From an uncultured Clostridia bacterium (GTDB lineage: Bacteria; Bacillota; Clostridia; Oscillospirales; Oscillospiraceae), in NCBI GenBank assembly GCA_947173485.1, contig CAMWFH010000006.1:30187-94186 (forward strand): a stretch of DNA of 64,000 nt. The letters run 5' to 3'. Below, one piece after another: positions 1-8,484 of the stretch. Made by a program: the position numbers and the translations under genes. The notes under the pieces are model-generated. The model was not told the DNA's origin, did no database searches, and was given only the letters and a program-made list of their open reading frames with translations. Each line of letters begins with the position of its first letter. Position 1 is the stretch's first letter.

Positions 1-711
1 GGCCTTCAGGGTGATGGCGGTCGATGGCATGGTGAACCGGTAGCGGCCATCGCTCAGCTTGCTGACGGGGATATTGGCCCCCAGGGCGTCCCGAATGGTC
101 AGACTGGTGAGGACGAAGCCAGGGTCCGGCACGGCGGTGAGGGTGACGGCGGTGCCCGCCGCGGCATTGGTGACGTTGGCCTGGAGCACGCCGTTGGACA
201 CCCGACCTAGGCCGCCGACCTCATGGCGGGTGCCGGAGGAGCCGGAGGACCCGCCAGAGGACCCGCCGGAGGAGCCGGACTGCTGGACCGAGATATTTTC
301 ATAGGGGGTGCTCTCCATGCCGTTCAGGTCCACCAGCTTCAGCTCGGTGACCGAGGCGATGGAGCTCCCCGCCGGCAGGGTGCCGATAGGGAGGATCCCG
401 CCGGGGTCCATGGCGGTCTTGGAGACCATGTAGACGGTCAGGGTGGAGCCCTGCTGGACATAGGTGCAGTAGGTGCCGGGGGCGGTGAACAGGGCGGAGT
501 CGAAGTTGAAGGTCACATCCGCGCCGCTGTTCAGGCGCATGGACATCTGTAGGCCGCCGCAGCTGCCGCCTGTCCCGCTGAGGGAGACGGCCAGCCCGTC
601 GGAGACCGTCGAGACCCGCAGGACGGGGGCGCCGGCAGCGAAGGCCAGGGGAGCGGCGGAAAGGACCAGGACCGCTGCCAGCAGCAGGGCGAGAAGGCGT
701 TTTTTCAACAT
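1..711 (-). CDS. Cohesin-like secreted protein, 3' end cut by window edge
   Basis: The reading frame opens at an ATG at 711 and stays open to base 1, giving the first 237 residues of a longer protein. Residues 1-27 form a signal peptide (MLKKR, a Leu/Ala core, AFA-A). Residues about 28-125 look like a cohesin-type beta domain: alternating short strands, a FNFDSALF segment, and a late LTVYMVS strand. A Ser/Gly-only linker follows at about 145-163. Residues about 170-237 resemble a divergent InlB/Flg_new-type beta repeat (VTLTAVPDPGF, then YRFTMP). It lies 12 bases downstream of the dockerin-M60 gene and must be co-transcribed with it. Cohesins bind dockerins, so it is a candidate partner of its neighbour. 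The fold assignment is by eye and no anchor is visible because the C-terminus lies outside the window. Confidence 0.6.
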   Translation of the reverse strand, partial: MLKKRLLALLLAAVLVLSAAPLAFAAGAPVLRVSTVSDGLAVSLSGTGGSCGGLQMSMRLNSGADVTFNFDSALFTAPGTYCTYVQQGSTLTVYMVSKTAMDPGGILPIGTLPAGSSIASVTELKLVDLNGMESTPYENISVQQSGSSGGSSGGSSGSSGTRHEVGGLGRVSNGVLQANVTNAAAGTAVTLTAVPDPGFVLTSLTIRDALGANIPVSKLSDGRYRFTMPSTAITLKA

Positions 712-723
712 AAGTATCTCTCC

Positions 724-3700
724 TTATCGGCTGCTTTGCAGCGTGATAGTGGTATCCTTGTCCGGGCAGCTGATCCACAGGGTCTCGCTGGTCACCCGGC
801 GATCGGTGCCGCCGTCAGGCCGGGATGCGCCATGGGGATCGTCGGTGCGGTAGAGCAGGGCGCGGATCTCAAAGGGCAGCTCGGAGGTGACGCCGCTCTC
901 CTTGTTGAGGGCCTCCTCCGCCTTCATATCGGGGACGAAGATGAAGATGCCGTCACTCAGGTCGCTGACCTGGCCATCGGCGGGGATCTCGGCCAGCAGC
1001 AGGGCGTAGCCGTTCATCGCCCGCTCGATGGTGGTGGCGGACTCGTTGCCCTCGGGGGTGGTGGAATAGCGGGCCTGGACCTCTACGGTGTTGTACACCG
1101 GGTCGCCCCGGTAGGTCCCCAGGATGACCAGGCTGTTGGCGGGGATCTTATCCTCCGCGCCGCTGCCGTAGATGTAGTCCGCTGTCAGATAGCCAACGGT
1201 AGCGCCCTCATAGAAGTCGATCCGGTCGCCGGGGTAGTCCAGCAGTTCCACGGAGGCCCCATCGGGGATGCCGGAGACCTGGACGGTGGCGGCATCATAG
1301 GTCCAGATGCGGGTATCGTCAGCGTCCGCGCCGGGCTTGGTGAAGTAGCCTACGGTGGAGGAGCCGGAGAGGGTGCCGGTCTTGACCGTGGTCCACTCGG
1401 TATCGCTGGCCTTGGCCTGGATGCGGACGGTGTACGTCCCCTGGAGGCCGCTGCCGGTCACCTTGATGCCTGTGACCGCCACGCTGTCGCTCTTCATGGT
1501 GAAGGTGAGGGTGTCGGTGCCGGTGCCGGAGAGGGTGTAGCTGTCAGAGGGGATGGTCGTGTCGTAGGCGATGCGGACCTGGTCCGCCTGGACGGCATCG
1601 CCCATGTTGCCCAGCAGGTCCACCGGGACGATGGAGTAGGTGTAGGTCAGGTTGTTGGCAGCACCCAGATCGTCGGTGTAGGTATCCTTGGTGGTGAAGG
1701 CGATGGGCGTGTCGTTCCGCCGGATCTCATAGCCCAGGAGGTCCTTGCCGGTGTTCTGGATGGTCAGGGTGACCTTGTTCTCCTGGACGGCGGTCTGGAG
1801 GGTCGTGGTCCCAAAGGAGGGGGTGCCGCCGCCAAGGCGGTAGGTCCGGGAGGCGTCGTTCAGGTACCAGATGGCCCGCGTTTCATCGGGATACTGGGAC
1901 AAGGTAGTCTTTACGCTGTCGCTGAGGGCCATGCCCCAGTGGGTGAAGAACTCGGTCAGGTCTTTGTTCGCCACCTTGGAGGCGATCAGGGCCACCCGCT
2001 CATCATAGGTATTGCCCGTGTACTCGCCGGCCTTCCACAGCTTGAAGAACTGATTATAGAAGGCCAGAGGCTCCGCGGCCTCGTCATAGGCCAGATGGAG
2101 CTGCCAGTACATCCCCAGCTGGACGAACACGTTGCTGGCCGCGCCAGGGCGTTTGGCGGAGACCTTGTCATAGACGCCCTGCCAGATATTGCTCTTGGTC
2201 AGGCGGGTGTCCGCAGCCATATCCCCGCCGTTCCAGGCTTGGACGGCCAGGGAGTAGATGTTGTTGGTGATCTCCGCCTTGCCCAGCTTATCCATGTTGT
2301 GGCCGATCTCGTGGGCGATGCCCCAGCCGAAGAGGCCGTTGGAGCTGGCGTCAGCGGGCTTGCCCCGCACCAGGGCGCTGGTGGAGCCGTAGCCCACGCC
2401 GACATGGTTCCCGGCGGCGTACATGAAGGCGCCGGCGAACATCCGCATATAGCGGATATTCTGACGGGTGGTCATGGGGTAGCGGTAGCCGTCAAAGGCG
2501 GCATCGGAGGAGATGATGCCCTGGACCTTGTTGCACACGAACAGCTCCTGCTCCCAGGCCAGGACGTTCTGATAGAGGGTATTGACGCTGTCCCCGCTCT
2601 TCAGCCCTGCCCAGGCCTGGTCGGCCGGGATGGACAGCAGCACGCTGGGGGTGGCGATCTCCGTGGCGTTGCGGACGTTGAGGGCCAGGTTGCCGGTAAG
2701 GCCCTTCACATGGCTCTCCAGCTCCTCCACATAGGCGGAGATGGCGCTGTTGCGCTGCTCCTCCGTCTGGTCATACCAGTTGGACAGCTCCAGCACGGGG
2801 ATGGAGAACACGTTCCCGCCGGTGCGGACATGGAGCTTGATCTGCTCCGGGTGGCTGCCGGCGTAGGTGATGTAGAGGGGGCCGCCCCGCTCGTCGGTCA
2901 GGCTGCCGATCTGGGGGATGTCGATATAGTTGCGGCCCTCCGTCAGGGGGATAGCCTTGCCCTTCCAGATGCCGGACTCCCCGTAATACTGGGTGGGGAC
3001 CACATAGACCGGCGCGTCTGTGGGCAGCTGGGCATAGATCGCCACAGGTGTCCGGGCGGTGGCGCCGGCAGGGGGAGAGGCGACGACGACCGAAACGCCC
3101 AGGGGCTGGAGGTCACTGGCGGACTGACCGCTGGTGTCCTGCTTGGCGCTGCGGCTCTGGAAGCCGGTGCGGACGGTGCCGCCGCCGGGCTGGCCGGCCA
3201 GGAGCTCCCGGGCCAGGGCCAGCTCGCCCTTGAGCAGGGACGCGTCCAGATAGAAGCTGGTCTTAGCGGTCAGACGGGTCTCCAGCTCGTCGATCTGGGC
3301 CGCAGTGACGCCGGCGCGGAGCTGGGTGAAGGCATCGTCGGCGAAGAGACCGGCGATGTCCGCCGGGAGGCTGTCGCTGTGGTAGAAGGCCATCTCCGAC
3401 ACGCTGACCCGGCAGCCGTTGCCCTCCCACTCCGCGAGGCTGATCGTCAGGCTCTTGACGCCCTTCACCGGCTGGAAGGGCAGGACCAGGTAGTTCCGGT
3501 CCGTCATACCGGGGGCGCGGTAGCTGCCGGAGAGGAGGACGTTGCCGCCGGCGTCCTTGGCGACGATGGAGTAGGTCTTGAGGGCCTTCTTATGACCGGC
3601 GCTCAGGTAGGGCACCAGGATCATATAGTTCATATCCTGGGGGGAGGAGAAGGTGTAGGTGATGGCGCTGCTCTTATACCAGCTCTGGGCCACCCAGTAG

Positions 3701-5508
3701 GTGGAGGCATCGTTGTCGATCAGATGCTTGGTAGAGAAGCTGGGGCAGAGGGTCCGGTCCACGTTGTTGCTGTCGGCCATCACGATGGAGGCCACCTCGC
3801 TGGCGGGGATACGGTCATCGGCGGGCAGCTCCGGCAGGACGATGACCTCCTTCTTGGGCGTGCCCTGGGCGGTAGCGGAGTAGGGCCCCACGCCCACGTT
3901 GTTGCCCGCCTTCACGGCCACCTCATAGACCTTGCCGTTGGTCAGGCCGCTGATCACCGCGCTGGTGGTGGTCAGATCGCCGCCATACTTCTGGAAGCTG
4001 CCGCCCTTCTCCCGGAAAAACACCTGGTAGTAGGAGGCGTCCTTGGTCTTGCCCCAGCTCAGACGCAAGCCCTGGTCCAAAGGCTCCACCCGGAGGTTGG
4101 AGGGCGCGCCGGGTGCGCTGGAGGGCAGGGGCGTGGCGGAGATCGTGGTGGAGGGGGTGCCCCGCCAGTCGCCGTTGATAGCGGATACCTGGAAGTAGTA
4201 GACCTCCATGTTCTTCAAGCCGGTGACCGTGGCCCGGTTGGTGTTGACGGTCATGGACTGCTGGAGGTCGGTCTCCTGGAGGCCATAGCGCACGATATAG
4301 CCGGTGACGTTGCGGACCGGGTTCCAGACCAGCTGGACCTGTCCGTTGCCGGCTGCGGCCTGGAGGCCGCAGACCTGGCTGACGTCAGCCACCGGGTCCT
4401 TGGGGACGATGTCCTTCAGGAACTCGATCTTGGTGACGGTGGCAAAGGAGGGCTTCCCCGTCTGGCCGGCGGCCTTGGTGACGGTGATGGTGACCTTCTT
4501 CACCGCCACCCGTTTGCCTAGATCGATGGTCACGGTGCGGGCTTCGGGGGCCGGCCCGATGGCGTGGACGCCCGCGGGGGCGGAGATGTCGAAGTCGATC
4601 TTCAGCGGCTCACCGCTGGTGGTCTCCACTACCGCGGTACCGGCCTGGACAGCGCCCTGGCCGTCGGGGCTGGTGATCTCGATCTGCTCCATCTCCACCG
4701 GGGCCTCGAACTCCATAGGGATAGAGAGACTGCTGCCGCCGTTGGGCTTCACGGTCACGTCGCTCTGACCAGAGAACAGGTCTCCGGCGCTGCTGCTCCC
4801 CAGGTCAAGACCATTCGTATCAACGGTGGGCTGGGTCATAGAAGCGGTCTCCAGCACTTGGGCCGTATTCTTCACGCCGATAGCATAGTTGATATAGGCC
4901 AGGTCGGTCACATCTACCCGCCCGTCGCCGTCCAGGTCGAACTTGGCCGGCACGTTCGCCTGGCCCAGGTGGGCGGAGAGAGCGTTCAGATCGTCCTCGT
5001 CTATATCGCTGTCGTCATCCACATTGCCTAAGGGCAGGGTGCCGTCCCCTGTGCCGATGAGGATATGCTTGGAGTAGCCCTTCAGTTCTACGGTGCAGGT
5101 ATAGGGGATATAGCCGCTGCCGGCGACATTGAGCTTATACGTCCCGGCAGGCAGCCCGGACACCACGGCCTCATAGCTGCCGATATAGGGCTCATTGGTC
5201 ATAGGCGCGCCGCTGCGGTTTTTGGCGGTCACAGTGGCGAAGGTGTTGAGGAAGTCATTCTTGGTGGGTTCGCTGTTGTCCTTCTTGAGGGGCAGGCAGA
5301 TGCTCTTACTGCCGTTCTCGATGGTGACGGTCAGATCCCGGCTGTCCACCGCCTCCCGTGTTTGGGGCAGGTCGAAGCGGACCGTCACGCCGATCGAGCC
5401 GGTGGCAACGGCAGTGTCGCCGGCGGCCTGGGCCGGCCAGGCGGGACAGAGGGAGAGGATAACAGCCAGGCACAGGAGCCAGGCCAAAGATCGTCTTTTC
5501 CAGTTCAA
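724..5508 (-). CDS. Dockerin-FnIII-M60 (enhancin-like) secreted metallopeptidase
   Basis: The 1594-residue secreted protein starts at TTG 5508, set by AAAGGTG eight bases upstream. Residues 1-29 are a signal peptide ending AQA-A. A dockerin type I domain lies at about 161-211, with two calcium-loop repeats (second loop DLDGDGRVD). Two fibronectin III domains lie at about 375-460 and 466-553, and a discoidin-like beta region at about 570-710. The M60 peptidase core runs from about 800 to 1170 and carries HEIGHN at 1066-1071, with Glu 1079 completing the family pattern HExxHx8E. M60 enzymes cleave mucin-type O-glycoproteins. The roughly 400-residue C-terminal part is beta-rich and unassigned, and there is no sortase or SLH anchor. 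An N-terminal dockerin is unusual, since dockerins usually end the protein. Attachment to the adjacent cohesin-like protein is inferred. Confidence 0.9.
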   Translation of the reverse strand: MNWKRRSLAWLLCLAVILSLCPAWPAQAAGDTAVATGSIGVTVRFDLPQTREAVDSRDLTVTIENGSKSICLPLKKDNSEPTKNDFLNTFATVTAKNRSGAPMTNEPYIGSYEAVVSGLPAGTYKLNVAGSGYIPYTCTVELKGYSKHILIGTGDGTLPLGNVDDDSDIDEDDLNALSAHLGQANVPAKFDLDGDGRVDVTDLAYINYAIGVKNTAQVLETASMTQPTVDTNGLDLGSSSAGDLFSGQSDVTVKPNGGSSLSIPMEFEAPVEMEQIEITSPDGQGAVQAGTAVVETTSGEPLKIDFDISAPAGVHAIGPAPEARTVTIDLGKRVAVKKVTITVTKAAGQTGKPSFATVTKIEFLKDIVPKDPVADVSQVCGLQAAAGNGQVQLVWNPVRNVTGYIVRYGLQETDLQQSMTVNTNRATVTGLKNMEVYYFQVSAINGDWRGTPSTTISATPLPSSAPGAPSNLRVEPLDQGLRLSWGKTKDASYYQVFFREKGGSFQKYGGDLTTTSAVISGLTNGKVYEVAVKAGNNVGVGPYSATAQGTPKKEVIVLPELPADDRIPASEVASIVMADSNNVDRTLCPSFSTKHLIDNDASTYWVAQSWYKSSAITYTFSSPQDMNYMILVPYLSAGHKKALKTYSIVAKDAGGNVLLSGSYRAPGMTDRNYLVLPFQPVKGVKSLTISLAEWEGNGCRVSVSEMAFYHSDSLPADIAGLFADDAFTQLRAGVTAAQIDELETRLTAKTSFYLDASLLKGELALARELLAGQPGGGTVRTGFQSRSAKQDTSGQSASDLQPLGVSVVVASPPAGATARTPVAIYAQLPTDAPVYVVPTQYYGESGIWKGKAIPLTEGRNYIDIPQIGSLTDERGGPLYITYAGSHPEQIKLHVRTGGNVFSIPVLELSNWYDQTEEQRNSAISAYVEELESHVKGLTGNLALNVRNATEIATPSVLLSIPADQAWAGLKSGDSVNTLYQNVLAWEQELFVCNKVQGIISSDAAFDGYRYPMTTRQNIRYMRMFAGAFMYAAGNHVGVGYGSTSALVRGKPADASSNGLFGWGIAHEIGHNMDKLGKAEITNNIYSLAVQAWNGGDMAADTRLTKSNIWQGVYDKVSAKRPGAASNVFVQLGMYWQLHLAYDEAAEPLAFYNQFFKLWKAGEYTGNTYDERVALIASKVANKDLTEFFTHWGMALSDSVKTTLSQYPDETRAIWYLNDASRTYRLGGGTPSFGTTTLQTAVQENKVTLTIQNTGKDLLGYEIRRNDTPIAFTTKDTYTDDLGAANNLTYTYSIVPVDLLGNMGDAVQADQVRIAYDTTIPSDSYTLSGTGTDTLTFTMKSDSVAVTGIKVTGSGLQGTYTVRIQAKASDTEWTTVKTGTLSGSSTVGYFTKPGADADDTRIWTYDAATVQVSGIPDGASVELLDYPGDRIDFYEGATVGYLTADYIYGSGAEDKIPANSLVILGTYRGDPVYNTVEVQARYSTTPEGNESATTIERAMNGYALLLAEIPADGQVSDLSDGIFIFVPDMKAEEALNKESGVTSELPFEIRALLYRTDDPHGASRPDGGTDRRVTSETLWISCPDKDTTITLQSSR

Positions 5509-5556
5509 ATGTGATCACCTTTCCTATTAAGATCTTCGCGCAAAACGCTACTTTGC

Positions 5557-5585
5557 ATTATAATAGAGGGCCGAGGCTTTGTCAA
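5557..5585 (-). promoter_or_regulatory. Consensus promoter of the M60/cohesin operon
   Basis: On the minus strand, TTGACA (5585-5580) is followed after exactly 17 bases by TATAAT (5562-5557), a perfect sigma-A match. It lies about 50 bases upstream of the TTG start at 5508. Confidence 0.85.
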
Positions 5586-5600
5586 TCGTTCGCCGCCGCA

Positions 5601-5640
5601 AAAAAAGCCTCCGCCGTCCGATCACCGGACAGCGGAGGCT
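5601..5640 (-). terminator. Rho-independent terminator after the ATC-hydrolase-like gene
   Basis: On the minus strand a GC-rich stem (AGCCTCCGCTGTCCGG against CGGACGGCGGAGGC, loop about 4) is followed by a run of T at 5606-5601. It begins 18 bases beyond the stop at 5658. Confidence 0.85.
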
Positions 5641-5657
5641 CCTGGCGCAAAGAAAGG

Positions 5658-6143
5658 TCAGTCCTTCTTGGAGATGCGGATCTCGCAGACATCATCGCCC
5701 TTGGCGATGGTCTTGCCCAGGTGGAACTCACGGTCGGGGAAGGTGCTGATGATGCCCCGGTCGCCGTCCATGGCGATATCGCACAGCTCCGGCAGGGCCT
5801 CCTCCGGCAGGCCCAGCTTCTGCCAAGCGGCCACCAGGGGGCAGTAGTGGAAGTCGATGGACAGCTTCTCGTCGCTGCTCTCCAGGATCTCCATCTCGAA
5901 GGTGTTCACCACGTCCTCGTTGGCGAAGGCGGGAGCGAAAGCGGTCAGGCCGCCCTCCCGGGGGTACTTGTTCATGCCGTGGAAGACGCCGCAGCGGCGG
6001 ATGGCCTCATGGGCGAAGGAGGTGTCCAGGCCCTTCTTCTGGGCCTCCTCCAGGAGCAGGGCCATCCAAATGGCCCGGTGCTCGAAGTCGGCGCGCTGGA
6101 GGTCGGTGCGGGGGCTGCTCTTGGTGGGCTGATTCTTGATCAT
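5658..6143 (-). CDS. L-2-amino-thiazoline-4-carboxylate hydrolase-like protein
   Basis: The 161-residue soluble protein has the signature of the ATC hydrolase family: FHYCPL at about 98-103 followed by LCDIAMDGD at about 120-128, supplying the two conserved cysteines (101, 121). Characterised members open the thiazoline ring of 2-amino-thiazoline-4-carboxylate to give N-carbamoyl-cysteine, but most homologues in anaerobic Firmicutes have no tested substrate, so the reaction is uncertain. The start at 6143 follows AAAGGAG. It is the last gene of the minus-strand run livK-...-dhaK-dhaL-regulator and is followed by a terminator. Confidence 0.75.
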   Translation of the reverse strand: MIKNQPTKSSPRTDLQRADFEHRAIWMALLLEEAQKKGLDTSFAHEAIRRCGVFHGMNKYPREGGLTAFAPAFANEDVVNTFEMEILESSDEKLSIDFHYCPLVAAWQKLGLPEEALPELCDIAMDGDRGIISTFPDREFHLGKTIAKGDDVCEIRISKKD

Positions 6144-6165
6144 GGTGTTTCTCTCCTTTTACATT

Positions 6166-7812
6166 TTACAGCTGATATTTTTTGACCCGCCGGTACACAG
6201 TGGACCGGCTGATCTTCAGGATGTGGGCGATCTGGCCGTAGGGCACCCCCTCGGCGGCCAGCCGCCGGATCTCCTGCTCCTCGAAGCTCTCCAGGCTCTG
6301 GGAGACCGGTCCCATCTGGGCCAGGAGCTGCTGCACCTGGGCGTCGGTGATGACGCCGTCGCAGGTGTCCACCAGATGCTCCACTGCCTTGTGGAAGGTC
6401 TTTTGCTCCCAGGGGAAATCGAGCAGGCGGTCTCGCGCCGCGTCCTCGATCGTGGGGACGCTCTTGCGGTAACAGGCCGCATAGCGGGCGATACAGCGCT
6501 CCAGCATGGCGATCTGCTGGCGGGGGCGCAGGAAGAAGGGGTCGGGGATATCGATCCGGCAGGTCTGGAGGGCCTGGAACAGGGATCGATCCACAAAGGG
6601 GGAGGGACGGATATCCATACCGCTGAGAAAGATCAGCTGGGTGGAAAAAGCGGTCTTTTGACGGGCCGACGGCGGCGTCTGGAGATAGGCGGCGATCTGG
6701 CGCTGCATATACAGGGGCAGGTCGAACACATCGCAGAGGCAGAGGGTGCCCTGGTGGGCCAGGAAGATGTTGCTGGGCGTGTCACTGTCCTGGGCGCTGA
6801 AGGGCTCGCTCTCCAGGAAGGACAGGTCCCGCATGGCTACAAAGCGTCCCTTCTGGCCGGAGGCGGCGTGGACAGCGGCAGCCAGCCGGAGCAGGTGCTG
6901 CTGGGAGCCGCCGCACAGCAGGAGGGGCCGGCCCGTCTTGGCCAGGGCCTCCAGCCGGTGGCCGGTCTCGCCGGGGCACAGCTGCCGGATCGTCTCGCCG
7001 CTATAGGCGCCCTGGAAGAAGAGCAGGTCGTCCGGCAGCAGGTCATAGAGGTCCTGGAAGGAGAACACCGCTCCCCGGTAGACGCCCTCCTGCCACATCT
7101 GCTTGACCCGGATATGTCCATAGAACACCGAGTAGGGCAGGGGTAGGGCGATGGTCCGATCCGCGACATCCTGGCGCTCGGTGAGGATCTCCCGGATCAG
7201 CGGGTGGGGGATGAGGTCGGTCAGGGACCGGCCGGCGCAGGGCCCCTCGATCTGGAAACAGCGGAGGAAGCGCTCGTTATGTACGATGACCACGCCGTTC
7301 TCGTCCGAGAGGGCCACGCCGGAGTCCACCGTGCCCAGGATATATGCCCACTGGGAGGAGATGCTCTGGAGGCTGGCGTAGCTGGCCTGGCTGGACAGCT
7401 TGTCAGAGAGCAGGTCTGCCATCTGCTGCAAAAACGTCAGGATAGGGGTAACGTTTTCCATCAGACGGCTGGCGTTGCGTTTTTCCACTGCCAGGCCGAT
7501 AGCGCCTATAGCTCTGCCCTGGTAGAGGATGGGGACGCCGATCAGGCCCTCCATTTTACAGCGGGTGTAATTGTGGCAATCTACGCAGGATTGAAAATAG
7601 TCCTTGTTGTCGATCACCAAGGGCCGTTCATTTTTAATGATACGCCCAATAATGGACTGACTATGGATGTCCAGGGAGTCGTTATAGGGGTAGCGGAAGG
7701 TGTCGGCAATGCGCTCCAGGTTTTCGTCCACGATCAGTACGTCCACGCCAACTACTTTGCTGATCGAGACCGCGATCTCCTGGGCCGTCTGCTTGATAGA
7801 GGTCAAGTCCAT
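6166..7812 (-). CDS. DhaR-like regulator with degenerate sigma-54 AAA+ domain
   Basis: The 548-residue protein has the layout of DhaR/AcoR-type activators. A GAF domain spans about 1-150 (with a CVDCHNYTRC segment that may bind metal or an Fe-S centre), a PAS-like domain about 155-265, an AAA+-like region about 270-490, and a C-terminal helix-turn-helix about 510-548 (ISRSTVYRRVKK). The AAA+ region is degenerate: the Walker A position reads LLLCGGSQQHL instead of GExGxGKE, the Walker B position reads LCLCDVFDLP instead of LFLDE, and no GAFTGA loop is present. It should therefore neither hydrolyse ATP nor activate sigma-54. It starts 8 bases after dhaL, and in E. coli DhaR is controlled by DhaK and DhaL. 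A role in sensing DhaK/DhaL is inferred. Confidence 0.75.
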   Translation of the reverse strand: MDLTSIKQTAQEIAVSISKVVGVDVLIVDENLERIADTFRYPYNDSLDIHSQSIIGRIIKNERPLVIDNKDYFQSCVDCHNYTRCKMEGLIGVPILYQGRAIGAIGLAVEKRNASRLMENVTPILTFLQQMADLLSDKLSSQASYASLQSISSQWAYILGTVDSGVALSDENGVVIVHNERFLRCFQIEGPCAGRSLTDLIPHPLIREILTERQDVADRTIALPLPYSVFYGHIRVKQMWQEGVYRGAVFSFQDLYDLLPDDLLFFQGAYSGETIRQLCPGETGHRLEALAKTGRPLLLCGGSQQHLLRLAAAVHAASGQKGRFVAMRDLSFLESEPFSAQDSDTPSNIFLAHQGTLCLCDVFDLPLYMQRQIAAYLQTPPSARQKTAFSTQLIFLSGMDIRPSPFVDRSLFQALQTCRIDIPDPFFLRPRQQIAMLERCIARYAACYRKSVPTIEDAARDRLLDFPWEQKTFHKAVEHLVDTCDGVITDAQVQQLLAQMGPVSQSLESFEEQEIRRLAAEGVPYGQIAHILKISRSTVYRRVKKYQL

Positions 7813-7819
7813 GCTTCTC

Positions 7820-8467
7820 TTACAGGAGGTGTTCCCTCACATAGTCGCACAGGCACTCCAGCTGGTAGCTCATGGTCACCGCGCCCGGATCTAAGTGCCC
7901 TACGCCTTTGTTGGCCTGGTAGCTGGCCCGGCCCTTCACGGCCTCCATCCGCTTGGTGTCCTCGGCGCCGTCCATGGCGGCCTTCTTCACGGCCTCCATG
8001 GTGTCGGCATCGCTCTTGCCCTCGGCCAGAGCGGCCTTATAGGCCTGGACGGCGGGGTAGAGAGAGTCGATCATGGTCTTGAACCCCGGCTGGGCCTTGC
8101 CCCGCTGCATCATGTCGTTGACCATGGTCTCCAGGGCCAGGCACAGATCCTCGCTGGTCAAAGTCTCCTTGCCGGCCAGGGCCTTGCCGGCGGCGATGTA
8201 GGCCCCGCCGTAGAGGACGCCGGAGCTGCCGCCGATCTTGCTCATCATCAGCATACCGATCTTCTTGAACACGCCGTCGATGGGCAGCTTTTCCATCTCG
8301 TCCCCGGCGGCTACCAGGTTCTCGAAGCCCAGGTTGATATTGGCCCAGTGGTCGCCGTCGCCGGTGGTGGCGTCCAGCTTGCTGATGTACTCGCCGTTCT
8401 CATGGATCTTTTTGGCGGCGATCTTGATATAGGCTACATAGTCCTTGCTGGTCATGGTGAAGCTCAT
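7820..8467 (-). CDS. dhaL: Dihydroxyacetone kinase ADP-binding subunit DhaL
   Basis: The 215-residue protein is the DhaL subunit, which carries ADP as a bound cofactor and passes phosphate to dihydroxyacetone held by DhaK. The magnesium-binding aspartates are present in TTGDGDHW (Asp32, Asp37, Asp39). GGSSGVLYG near residue 80 and the C-terminal KGRASY motif are also typical. The start follows GGAAGGAGG at good spacing. It lies 17 bases downstream of dhaK and directly upstream of the DhaR-like gene. PTS-type enzymes also need the phosphoryl donor DhaM, which is not in this window. Confidence 0.95.
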   Translation of the reverse strand: MSFTMTSKDYVAYIKIAAKKIHENGEYISKLDATTGDGDHWANINLGFENLVAAGDEMEKLPIDGVFKKIGMLMMSKIGGSSGVLYGGAYIAAGKALAGKETLTSEDLCLALETMVNDMMQRGKAQPGFKTMIDSLYPAVQAYKAALAEGKSDADTMEAVKKAAMDGAEDTKRMEAVKGRASYQANKGVGHLDPGAVTMSYQLECLCDYVREHLL

Positions 8468-8484
8468 CTGTCCTGCCTCCTTCC

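Noticed and set aside
736..4521. A 1261-residue plus-strand open frame opposite the M60 gene
   Set aside because: It mirrors the peptidase gene, has low-complexity Gly/Val/Asp/Leu content typical of antisense frames in GC-rich DNA, and has no ribosome binding site.
6166..7812. Calling the DhaR-like protein a sigma-54 activator
   Set aside because: Walker A, Walker B and the GAFTGA loop are all missing, so the family name does not imply the activity.
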